Assembly (NCBI RefSeq): GCF_031458115.1
Contig: NZ_JAVDXV010000001.1
Span: 372,001 to 436,000 of the forward strand
Direction of reading: 5' to 3'
Origin: Pelomonas asaccharophilus_A
GTDB lineage: Bacteria; Pseudomonadota; Gammaproteobacteria; Burkholderiales; Burkholderiaceae_C
Length of the DNA stretch: 64,000 nt
A program made the translations under genes and the position numbers. Below the pieces are notes generated by a model. That model did no database searches and was not told where the DNA came from. It saw only the letters and a list, made by a program, of their open reading frames with translations. Shown here piece by piece: positions 33,496 through 41,168 of the stretch (position 1 is the first letter of the stretch; each line of letters begins with the position of its first letter).

Positions 33496-35802
33496 ATGCC
33501 TCAACTCCCTGTCTTGACGGTTCTTTGCGTCGCCTTGCTCCTTGCAATGCCGGCGCTGGCGCAGGAGCCCCAGACCCCCGCCAAGAAGGCCGACGAGAAG
33601 GCGCAGGTCAAGCCGAACGAGAAGCCCGACGCCAAGACCGAGAAGCTCGACCGCGTCGACATCTCCGGCAATGCCAGCGACGACGAGGCGCGGCGCGCCT
33701 CCACGGCGGCCAAGATGGTCATCGGGCGCGAGGAGCTGATGCGCTACGGCGACAGCTCGGTCAGCGAGCTGATGAAGCGCCTGCCCGGCGTGACCACCGG
33801 CGGCGTGGCCGGCCGAGGCGGCGACATCCGCATGCGCGGCCTGGCCGGCGGCTACACGCAGATTCTCGTCAACGGCGAGCGCATGCCGCCGGGCATGTCG
33901 CTGGAGACGCTGCCGCCCGAGCAGGTCGAGCGCATCGAGGTGCTGCGCGCGCCGACAGCGGAGTTCGGCGCCCGCGCCATCGCCGGCACGGTCAACATCG
34001 TGCTGCGCCAGGCGCCGCCCAAGCTCGTCAACGAGCTGCGCCTGGGCCTGGCCACCGAGAACGGCAATGTGCGGCCCAGCTTCAACTGGAGCCGCAACGA
34101 CAAGCTCGATGACAAGGGGACCACCACCTACAACCTCACCGTCAACGCGCAGCAGTCCGATTTCAGCAACGAGGGCCGCGGCCGCAGCGAGATCCACGAC
34201 CTGCGCAACGGCCTGGACAGCGTCATCGAGACGCGCAGCAGCAACGAGAACAAGAACCGCTCGCTGAACATCAGCGGGCGGTTGCAGTGGAAGCCGTCCA
34301 ACCGCGAGCTGCTGGCGATCTCGCCCTTCCTCAGCGCCGGCCGCGGCGACGGGCAGGGCAGCTACGAGCGCACCATCACGCCGGCACCGCTGCCCGGCGA
34401 CCCGCTGAGCCGCTTCGATCGCTCCAGCAACCGCTTCACGAACCGCTTCTCCGGCGGCGGCCTCAACGGCCAATGGAACACCGGCATCGGCAAGGAGGGC
34501 AAGCTGGAGTCCAGCGCGATGCTGGGCCGCTTCAGCAACGTGTTCGGCAACAGCACGCAGGAGTTCAAGGGCGCGCAGCCCGTGCACTCGCGCCAGGACA
34601 ACGGCGACATGCGCAACGGCAACTGGAGTCTGCGCAGCAAGTTCTCGCAGCCGCTGATGGACGAGCACAGCTTCGTTGCCGGCGTGGAGACCGAGGGCCG
34701 GCGCATGCGCCAGCAGCGCAGCTGCATGGAGGACGGCCAGTCCTGCGACTACCTGCTGGACTTCGGCGACCAGCTCGACGCCGGCAGCCGCCGCGTCGCC
34801 GTCTACGCGCAGGACGACTGGAGCGTGGGCAAGCAATGGTCCTTCTACGCCGGCCTGCGCTGGGAGGCGATCACGACCGAGAGTACGGCCAAGAACTACG
34901 TCGTCAGCAACACCTCGCGCGTGCTGACGCCGCTGTTCCACGCGCTCTACAAGTTCAGCAACGACCCGAAGAAGAGCCGCGACCAGATCCGCCTGAGCCT
35001 GACGCGCAGCTACCGCTCTCCCGAGCTGAACGACGTCATCGCGCGCCCCTATGTGAACTCGCTTTACCCCTGCCCGACGGGCCAGCGCTGCCAGGCGACG
35101 AACGAGTTCATCTACTCGGACTTCGCCGGCAACCCGCAATTGCAGCCCGAGCTGGCCACCGGGCTGGATCTGGCCTACGAGCAGTACCTCAGCAAGGGCG
35201 GCGTGCTCAGCGCCAACCTGTTCGTGCGCCGCATCAGCAACCTCGTGCGCCGCCTGACCGTGCTGGAGACCGGCGTTGAATGGTCGGACGCGCCGCGCTG
35301 GGTCTCGCGGCCGCGCAACATCGGCACGGCGATCAGCAGCGGCCTGGAGCTGGAGGCCAAGTTCCGCCTCGACCAGTTCGTGGACGGCGCGCTGCCCATC
35401 AACGTGCGCAGCAACCTCAGCCTCTACAAGTCATCGGTGGACGACATCCCAGGCCCGCACAACCGCCTGGCCCAGCAGCCCCGCTTCACCGCCAACCTGG
35501 GCGGCGACTACCGTCTGAAGAGCCTGCCGCTGAGCCTGGGCGCCAGTCTCAACTACACGCCCGTCAACACGCTGCAGAGCACCCGCGAGGCGGCCACGCG
35601 CTCGTCGAAGAAGCAGGTGCTGGACGGCTACGCCAGCTGGAACTTCGACATCAACACGGCGCTGCGCCTGTCCGCCACCAATGCGGCGCCGCAGGACTTC
35701 AGCAACGACACGTTCACCGCGGCGCCCGAGAAGACCGTGGCCACGCGGAACTGGGGGAAGACGTACACGGTGTGGACGTTGAGGTTGGAAATGAAGCTTT
35801 GA
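33496..35802 (+). CDS. TonB-dependent outer-membrane receptor
   Basis: A 768-residue outer-membrane receptor. Signal peptide to about residue 20 (ends ALAQE), a Lys/Glu-rich linker, a TonB-box-like EKLDRVDISG, a plug domain (SVSELMKRLPGVTTGG, GGDIRMRGLAGGYTQILVNGE) and a beta-barrel ending in the aromatic-rich TVWTLRLEMKL. The ligand is not evident; plug and barrel resemble generic siderophore or small-molecule receptors more than polysaccharide-type ones. ATG 33496 is preferred to the GTG at 33472 because it begins the signal peptide. It follows the TonB gene by 83 bases, so a dedicated pair is likely. Confidence 0.9.
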   Translation: MPQLPVLTVLCVALLLAMPALAQEPQTPAKKADEKAQVKPNEKPDAKTEKLDRVDISGNASDDEARRASTAAKMVIGREELMRYGDSSVSELMKRLPGVTTGGVAGRGGDIRMRGLAGGYTQILVNGERMPPGMSLETLPPEQVERIEVLRAPTAEFGARAIAGTVNIVLRQAPPKLVNELRLGLATENGNVRPSFNWSRNDKLDDKGTTTYNLTVNAQQSDFSNEGRGRSEIHDLRNGLDSVIETRSSNENKNRSLNISGRLQWKPSNRELLAISPFLSAGRGDGQGSYERTITPAPLPGDPLSRFDRSSNRFTNRFSGGGLNGQWNTGIGKEGKLESSAMLGRFSNVFGNSTQEFKGAQPVHSRQDNGDMRNGNWSLRSKFSQPLMDEHSFVAGVETEGRRMRQQRSCMEDGQSCDYLLDFGDQLDAGSRRVAVYAQDDWSVGKQWSFYAGLRWEAITTESTAKNYVVSNTSRVLTPLFHALYKFSNDPKKSRDQIRLSLTRSYRSPELNDVIARPYVNSLYPCPTGQRCQATNEFIYSDFAGNPQLQPELATGLDLAYEQYLSKGGVLSANLFVRRISNLVRRLTVLETGVEWSDAPRWVSRPRNIGTAISSGLELEAKFRLDQFVDGALPINVRSNLSLYKSSVDDIPGPHNRLAQQPRFTANLGGDYRLKSLPLSLGASLNYTPVNTLQSTREAATRSSKKQVLDGYASWNFDINTALRLSATNAAPQDFSNDTFTAAPEKTVATRNWGKTYTVWTLRLEMKL

Positions 35803-35932
35803 TGGGCGCCATCATCAGCCGCTGAACGGGACCACACTCGCCGTGCGTCAAGGACGCGGGCCCAGCAGCGCCACCGGCCTTGGGACCAAACAGGCTCCCG
35901 TGTAGGGGAGGGTGTCGCATCGTGACGCCACA

Positions 35933-36007
35933 TCCCCCTTTTGGGGGAGATCGGGGGATATGCGCAAGGGCATCCCCCTCCGTTCCCCCCTCGGGGTGAT
36001 ATCCCCA
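35933..36007. repeat. Cluster of three short inverted repeats
   Basis: TCCCCC/GGGGGA at 35933-35948 around TTTT, GGGGGA/TCCCCC at 35953-35978, and GGGG/CCCC at 35993-36006. They lie after the receptor gene and before the small-ORF cluster. They may terminate the receptor transcript. The rest of 35803-36054 shows no gene. Confidence 0.6.
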
Positions 36008-36054
36008 CGGCTTGCCAACTTGGAGACTGCTGCCATCGCAACAGGAGCCGTGCC

Positions 36055-36243
36055 ATGAAGACCCCATCCACCCTCACCGACCTGGCCGCCATCGACTGGA
36101 CCCGTCCCGAGGTTCGACAGCTCACCCTCGGTGACCTGTATGCCTGGGACCGGCTGGCGTTGCGGCAGCCGGTGCTTCAGCCCCTCTCGGACGAGGCCGC
36201 GTGGGAAGGCACCGAGATCGACGTGAACCGGGTGGTGCTGTGA
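36055..36243 (+). CDS. Small hypothetical protein 1 of a three-ORF cluster
   Basis: 62 residues, not recognised. The ATG at 36055 is preceded by AGGAG with eight-base spacing, which is the main evidence for translation. The product is acidic with several Leu and Trp and no signal peptide or membrane segment. Its stop overlaps the GTG start of the next small frame by three bases. No homology can be claimed. Confidence 0.45.
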   Translation: MKTPSTLTDLAAIDWTRPEVRQLTLGDLYAWDRLALRQPVLQPLSDEAAWEGTEIDVNRVVL

Positions 36244-36461
36244 GCGCACGGACCCGCCCGGCAACGCGCACCCGGCTGGCCAGCATGGCGAACGCATCCG
36301 TGCAGCAGCTGCGTGACACCGTCCGTCGAGTGACCACCGCGCATGCGACCGCCGCAGACCCGTTCGACAAGGCCGAGTGCCCGTCCGCTGTCGAGCCAGG
36401 CGAACCGACGCGGGGCGAGTGGGAGGACACCACATTCGACGTGAGGCAGCGCCATGCTTGA
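36240..36461 (+). CDS. Small hypothetical protein 2 of a three-ORF cluster
   Basis: 73 residues starting with GTG at 36240, overlapping the stop of the previous frame (GTGA), which suggests translational coupling. The first half is Arg/Thr-rich (QQLRDTVRRVTTAHATA), the second half acidic (PTRGEWEDTTFDV). Not recognised. Its end overlaps the next frame by eight bases. Confidence 0.35.
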   Translation: MSARTRPATRTRLASMANASVQQLRDTVRRVTTAHATAADPFDKAECPSAVEPGEPTRGEWEDTTFDVRQRHA

Positions 36462-36657
36462 GATCGGCCAGCACTCCATAGCGCCAGCGGCCGTGAATCA
36501 TTGGGCCTTTGACAACGCCACAGGCCGGCTCAGTGCCCGCGACCGCTACGGCAACCTGGTGATGGCCGTGACGACCGGGCCTCTGTTCGCCGAGCGCCTG
36601 GTGGCCGCGTTCAGCTCGTCGTCGATGCGGGCTCCTGAGAGCAGGCCAGCGCCTTGA
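36454..36657 (+). CDS. Small hypothetical protein 3 of a three-ORF cluster
   Basis: 67 residues from ATG 36454, which overlaps the end of the preceding frame by eight bases. The middle (NHWAFDNATGRLSARDRYGN) looks like a folded segment with aromatic and Gly turns. Not recognised. It converges with and overlaps the minus-strand gene at 36611 by 47 bases, so one of the two ends may be wrong. Confidence 0.35.
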   Translation: MLEIGQHSIAPAAVNHWAFDNATGRLSARDRYGNLVMAVTTGPLFAERLVAAFSSSSMRAPESRPAP

Positions 36658-36919
36658 CCGGCTCGGCGTGGCGGCAACTCCACGCCGTCGCCGAGAACTT
36701 CCCCTTGGGGCGGGTGTAGCGGTACTTCCTGAAGGTCAGCCGCACGCGACCGAGCCAGCCCGCATCCACCTCCACGCGAATCTCTTCATCGGCCACCAGC
36801 GCCGCGTCGGGCAGCGAGGCCTGCGCCAGGCCGACGTATTGGCCGGGAACCCGGGCCAGGATGCCGTTGTCGGCAAGAGTGCTGGTAGGCGGGGAGGGGC
36901 GTCGAGGGGCTTGCATCAT
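36611..36919 (-). CDS. Hypothetical protein, 102 residues
   Basis: The central part (EEIRVEVDAGWLGRVRLTF, then RKYRYTRPKGKFSATAW) has the alternating pattern of a small beta-rich domain and a basic surface, which is more protein-like than the overlapping frames. There is no signal peptide. The start could be either of two adjacent ATG codons at 36919 and 36916. Function unknown. Confidence 0.5.
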   Translation of the reverse strand: MMQAPRRPSPPTSTLADNGILARVPGQYVGLAQASLPDAALVADEEIRVEVDAGWLGRVRLTFRKYRYTRPKGKFSATAWSCRHAEPVKALACSQEPASTTS

Positions 36920-37069
36920 GCTGCCATGCTGCAGGCACGCCGGCTCAAGGGATGAGCCAGCGGATTCAGCCGCGGATCATTGCCCGCCGCATGTAACCGG
37001 CACGAAGTCCTACGCATGCGCTCCAGCGCGAGTCGCAAGGTGACGGCATCGCAGTTCCAGGAGCCCGCC

Positions 37070-37390
37070 ATGCCCCGCGGTGACAAGTCGTCCTATACGG
37101 ACAAGCAGAAGCGTCAGGCCCAGCACATCGAGGAGGGCTACGAAGCCCGCGGTGTGCCGGAGAAAGAAGCTGAGGCCCGCGCCTGGGCCACGGTCAACAA
37201 GGAGACCGGCGGCGGCAAGAAGTCCGGTTCGGGGCGCGGCCAGCCGGTGGACCGGGTGTCGGCGCGCAAGGGCGGGCGCCTGGGCGGCGCCGCGTCGGCC
37301 AGCCGCACCGCGGCCCAGCGCTCTGCCTCAGCGAAGAAGGCAGCCGCCACGCGCAAGCGCAACGCGGCCGCGCGGGCCGCGTCGCACTGA
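37070..37390 (+). CDS. Small basic protein of the so-called plasmid-stabilisation type
   Basis: 106 residues with AGGAG six bases before the ATG at 37070. The N-terminal half (MPRGDKSSYTDKQKRQA, EEGYEARGVPEKEAEARAWA, TVNKETGGGKKSG) matches a widespread family of short proteins often labelled plasmid stabilisation protein although no mechanism is established. The C-terminal half is Ala/Lys/Arg-rich, histone-like, and probably binds nucleic acid. It is preceded by 150 bases without a gene. No antitoxin or toxin partner is visible and there is no sign that the region is a plasmid. Confidence 0.8.
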   Translation: MPRGDKSSYTDKQKRQAQHIEEGYEARGVPEKEAEARAWATVNKETGGGKKSGSGRGQPVDRVSARKGGRLGGAASASRTAAQRSASAKKAAATRKRNAAARAASH

Positions 37391-37393
37391 AGC

Positions 37394-39352
37394 TCAGTTC
37401 GGGTAAAGCTTGCCGGCCGTCTGAAGCGGCCAGGCGTCGCTGCGCAGCGGCGCGGCGGGCAGTCCGTCGGCGCCGGTGAGGTTGGACTCGCTGGGGTTGT
37501 CCACCCACGCGTAGCGCGCGGCCTGTGGCGACTTCACGTCCGCGCTGCTGAGGACGACCGCATCGCCCACGATGCGCGCGGTGGCGGGCACGAAGCGGCG
37601 GTCGGCGCCGGCCAGCAGGAAGCCGCGAAGCGGCTCGCCAGCCTTGGCGGTGCGCAGGCCGCCGGCGGTGTGCTTGAAATGCAGCCAGACCTCGGCGCCG
37701 CGCAGCTCCGTCTTCGCCAGCTGCGGGCCGGTGGCCGGCGCAGCGCGCAGGCCCAGTTCGTGCAGCGCCAGCTGCGACAGGCGGTGGCCCAGCGCGCGCT
37801 TGTTGCGCGGGTGGATGTCCACCGCGTCGCCCACGTCGATGGCCACGGCCATGCCGGTGTGAGGCAGCTTCAACGCCTGGCTCTGCGCGTCGCGCAGCTC
37901 CGCCCAGCCGCCCTGGCCCGGGCGGTTGTTCTGCAGCGGCAGGAAGGACGCCAGCTGCACGAAGAAGAACGGCAGCTTGGGGTTGTGGAACTGCGCACGC
38001 CAGTCGGCGATGAGCTTCTGGAAGTCGCCGGCATAGGCCGCCGCGCGGCCGGTGTTGCTCTCGCCCTGGTACCACAGCACGCCACGGAAGCTCAGGCCTT
38101 GCAGCGGCGCGATGAGGCCGTTGTGGGCCAGCGTGGGCGCGTCGTTGGCGGTGGGCGCGGTGGCCACGCGCGGCTGTTCCACGCGGGCGCGCCAGGTGCC
38201 GGCCAGGCTCACGGCGCCGGCGGCGGTGTCCAGCCGCAGCGCAGCGGCGTCGCCGTCGAAGCCGCCGCCGCCGCCCGTGTCGGTCACGCGCACGGCGATC
38301 CAGTTGGCGCCTGCGCGCAGCACGCCGGCCGGCAGCGCGTAGGCGCGCGCCTGGTCGTAGCCGCACTGGCCGCCGACCTTCTGGCCGTTGACCCAGACCT
38401 CGTCGCAGTCGTCCACCTTGGCCAGCAGCAGCTGGGCCGCGCCGGCGGCCTGCGCGGCGCTCAGCTCGATCTTGCGGCGCAGCCAGACGATGCCGTCCAC
38501 GTCCGGCAGCCCCTGGCCTTCCCAGACGCCCGGCGCCTTCAGCGTGGGCCAGTCTGTGTCGATGTCGCCGGTGGCGCTCCAGGCGCTGGCGTCCACGCCC
38601 CAGGCCAGGCCCGGCTGCCAGGCCTTCACGCGGCCTTCGATCAGGTCGCGGCGCTGGCGCACGAAGTCGTCGCCGGTGGCGGGCAAGGCCTTCACGGCGG
38701 CGGCGAGTGCCGGGTCTTGTGCGGTCAGCTCGCGGCGCATCCAGGTCTCCAGATGCGAGCCACCCCAGGCGGTGTTGAGCAGGCCGATGGGCACGCCTTG
38801 CACGGCCTGCATCTGGCGCGCGAAGTGGTAGCCCACGGCGCTGAAGTCGGCCACGCTGCCGGCCTCGGCCACCACCCAGGACGCGGGCGCGATGTTGGCC
38901 TCGGGCTGCAGGCTGGCGCGCAGCGGCACGCGCAGGTGGCGCAGCTGCGCGTTCTGCGGCGACGCGATCTCCTGCGCGCCGGTGTCGGTCTGGGCCAGCG
39001 GCCATTCCATGTTGGACTGGCCGCCCAGAAGCCAGACGTCGCCGATCAGCACGTCCTTCAGCTCGATGCTGCCGTCACCGCTGACGCTCAGACGGTGCGG
39101 GCCACCGGCCTTCAGCGCGGGCAGCGTGGCGGCCCAGCGGCCGTCGGCGCCAGCGGTGGCGCTGGCCTTCTTGCCGGCCAGCTCCACGGCCAGCGTCTTG
39201 CCCGGCGCGGCCCAGCCCCACAGGCGTATGGGCTGCTCGCGCTGCAGCACCATGTGCTCGCCGAACACGGTGGCCAAGCGCACATCGGCCTGGGCGCTGG
39301 CGGCGGCCAGGGCGAGCAGCAGCAGGGGCAGGCGGAACTTGCTTGTCGTCAT
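37394..39352 (-). CDS. Sialate O-acetylesterase-like SGNH esterase, probably acetylxylan esterase
   Basis: A 652-residue secreted esterase with signal peptide (ends ASAQA). The SGNH catalytic serine is Ser113 in LLGGQSNMEWP; the second block FRGVLWYQGESNTG lies near residues 422-434, and the Asp512/His514 pair in DAVDIHPRNKRAL completes the site. A beta-sandwich insertion (about 260-395, with VDGIVWLRRKIEL and EVWVNGQKVGG) splits the catalytic domain, as in the sialate O-acetylesterase family. No sialic acid genes are nearby, while xylan genes surround it, so removal of acetyl groups from xylan (family CE20-type) is the likely role, by inference. ATG 39352 has GGAGA at correct spacing. Repeat copy B separates it from the upstream GH43 gene. 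Confidence 0.85.
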   Translation of the reverse strand: MTTSKFRLPLLLLALAAASAQADVRLATVFGEHMVLQREQPIRLWGWAAPGKTLAVELAGKKASATAGADGRWAATLPALKAGGPHRLSVSGDGSIELKDVLIGDVWLLGGQSNMEWPLAQTDTGAQEIASPQNAQLRHLRVPLRASLQPEANIAPASWVVAEAGSVADFSAVGYHFARQMQAVQGVPIGLLNTAWGGSHLETWMRRELTAQDPALAAAVKALPATGDDFVRQRRDLIEGRVKAWQPGLAWGVDASAWSATGDIDTDWPTLKAPGVWEGQGLPDVDGIVWLRRKIELSAAQAAGAAQLLLAKVDDCDEVWVNGQKVGGQCGYDQARAYALPAGVLRAGANWIAVRVTDTGGGGGFDGDAAALRLDTAAGAVSLAGTWRARVEQPRVATAPTANDAPTLAHNGLIAPLQGLSFRGVLWYQGESNTGRAAAYAGDFQKLIADWRAQFHNPKLPFFFVQLASFLPLQNNRPGQGGWAELRDAQSQALKLPHTGMAVAIDVGDAVDIHPRNKRALGHRLSQLALHELGLRAAPATGPQLAKTELRGAEVWLHFKHTAGGLRTAKAGEPLRGFLLAGADRRFVPATARIVGDAVVLSSADVKSPQAARYAWVDNPSESNLTGADGLPAAPLRSDAWPLQTAGKLYPN

Positions 39353-39385
39353 CGTGGGTGTCTCCATGTCGGTTCTGAGTGTTTC

Positions 39386-39595
39386 GGGCCGAGCGCCGGG
39401 CCGCTCCCAAGCCGGCCCGCGTTGGCGATGTGCGAGCGGCTCAATGCCGCAAGCATCGCCGTCCCCTCGGGGGCTGAGGCCGGACACATCGAGCCCGGTG
39501 GGCTCAATGTGCCTGCCGAAGCGCAGCGGCCGCTGGCCGCTGCGTGGTCCCGGCCAGGCCTGACCGCGTTCAGCGGGGCAGGGCTGGGCGAGGGG
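39386..39595. repeat. Structured intergenic repeat, copy B (long form)
   Basis: About 210 bp, similar to 10171-10306 at both ends and in the core, but with roughly 75 extra bases that themselves form two hairpins: arms ACATCGAGCCC / GGGCTCAATGT, and perfect arms GCAGCGGCC / GGCCGCTGC. One end contains the stop codon of the upstream GH43 gene at the same repeat position as in copy A. Confidence 0.8.
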
Positions 39596-41168
39596 CTGAC
39601 GGATACAGCGCGAACGCGAAGTCTGCCGGACGACCCTGCTTGTCGCGCAGCGGCCTGTCGTCGAGGCTGGCTTCGCCGTTGGCAAAGGCATCGCCGCGGC
39701 TGGCGCGCAGATAGATCGTCAGCGCGCCCCTCTCGCCCTGCAGCGCCAGCGCGTAGCGGCGGCCGGCCTTCAGTGTGACGGGCGGATGGTCGGCGAGGTC
39801 GAACGTCAGCAGGCCGGCACCCTGCGGCCGGTAGGCAACGGCCAGGCCGTCGTCGGCCAGCAGCTCGGTGCCGGCGTCCACGTCGCGCAGCGACAGCCGC
39901 AGCGTGCGCGACTCGCCCGTGCCGTGGCCGTCGCCCGCGTACAGCGCGATGCGGCCCAGCGCGATGTCGGTCGGTGGCGTGAAGCTCTGCACCAGCCTGC
40001 TGGCACCGCCGTCGCGGTTGAAGCCGATGGCCTCGGGCGCCTGGTCGAAGGGGTTGGCCACCGAGGCCAGCGCTGGCTGCCCCGGCCAGGCTTCGAGGTA
40101 GCCCTGCGCGAGCTGCTGCACCCTCACGCGTGGATCCGAGCGACCGGGGTCGGGCAGCGGAGGCACCTTGCCGCTGGGCGGCTTGGGTGGCTGGCTGATA
40201 CCGGCCTCGGTCTGCGTGACGGGCCAGATGCGGCCGTCGGCGTCGTAGTGCAGGTAGTCGAGGGTGACGGAGCGCCGGCCCAGCGCACCGCTCTGTCCAT
40301 CCGGCAGCGTCAGCGCGGCGTTGTGGGCGAACAGATAGCTCTGGCCCTTGAAGTCGTCGACGAGGCCGGCGTGGATGGTATAGCTCTTGTGCGCCGGGCC
40401 GGCGATCAGGCCCTGGTAGGTCCACGGCCCGCGCATGGTGGGCGCGGTGGCGTAGGCCAGCTGCTCCCAAAGGCCCTGGTGGGCCATGGCCGCATAGGTC
40501 ATGTAGTACAGCCCATTGCGCTTGGAGATCCACGGCCCCTCGGTGTAGTTGGGCAGCGCGACCTTCTCGATGGCGCCGTCCAGCTCGGTCATGTTGGGCT
40601 TGAGCCGGGCCAGGTAGAGCACCGGGTTGCCCCAGGCCAGCCAGGCGGTGCCGTCATCGTCGACAAACGCGGTGGGGTCGATGTCGTTCCAGCCGTAGGG
40701 GCTGGGGGTCGTGTCCTCGGCCACCAGCGCCGAGCCGCGCGCATCCTTGAACGGGCCCAGCGGGTGGTCGGCCACGGCCACGCCGATGGCCTTGCCGGGG
40801 CGGGTGTCGTCGTGCTGGACCGTCGTGTAGAAGAAGAACCTGCCGTCGCGCTGCACCACCTGCGCGGCCCAGGCGTCGCGCACGGCCCACTTGAAGTCGG
40901 TGGGTTTCAGGACGGTGCCGTGGGCGGTCCAGTGGCGCAGGTCCTTGGACGAGTAGGCCAGCCACTCGTTCATGCGGAACATGTCGCTGCCTTTGGCCTC
41001 GTCGTGGCCCACGTAGAGGTAGACCGTGTCGCCCACCACCAGCGGTGCGGGGTCGGCGGTGAAGCGGTCGCGCAGCAGCGGGTTGCTGCCGGGCGCGGGA
41101 CCCGCGGCATGGGCCAGCGCGGGCAGGGCCAGTGCGAGGGCAGCGAGGCGCGTGAGCAGAGGCTTCAT
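39570..41168 (-). CDS. Secreted GH43-family glycosidase with C-terminal beta-sandwich
   Basis: A 532-residue protein with signal peptide (ends AHAAG). The GH43 triad is visible: Asp39 in RFTADPAPLV, the pKa-modulating Asp in GWNDIDPTAF and the acid Glu in NYTEGPWISK. Residues about 370-520 form a second beta-rich domain that may bind carbohydrate. GH43 members act on xylose or arabinose side groups and ends; this extracytoplasmic one is probably an arabinofuranosidase or xylosidase working with the GH30 enzyme, whose gene overlaps its start by four bases. The last residues and the stop codon come from repeat copy B, so the extreme C-terminus is unlikely to matter. The frame is open far upstream, but the ATG at 41168 gives the signal peptide. 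Confidence 0.88.
   Translation of the reverse strand: MKPLLTRLAALALALPALAHAAGPAPGSNPLLRDRFTADPAPLVVGDTVYLYVGHDEAKGSDMFRMNEWLAYSSKDLRHWTAHGTVLKPTDFKWAVRDAWAAQVVQRDGRFFFYTTVQHDDTRPGKAIGVAVADHPLGPFKDARGSALVAEDTTPSPYGWNDIDPTAFVDDDGTAWLAWGNPVLYLARLKPNMTELDGAIEKVALPNYTEGPWISKRNGLYYMTYAAMAHQGLWEQLAYATAPTMRGPWTYQGLIAGPAHKSYTIHAGLVDDFKGQSYLFAHNAALTLPDGQSGALGRRSVTLDYLHYDADGRIWPVTQTEAGISQPPKPPSGKVPPLPDPGRSDPRVRVQQLAQGYLEAWPGQPALASVANPFDQAPEAIGFNRDGGASRLVQSFTPPTDIALGRIALYAGDGHGTGESRTLRLSLRDVDAGTELLADDGLAVAYRPQGAGLLTFDLADHPPVTLKAGRRYALALQGERGALTIYLRASRGDAFANGEASLDDRPLRDKQGRPADFAFALYPSAPRPALPR

Noticed and set aside
37070..37390. Plasmid or toxin-antitoxin origin suggested by the plasmid-stabilisation-type protein
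   Set aside because: No partner gene, replication gene or partition gene is present and the family name is historical.
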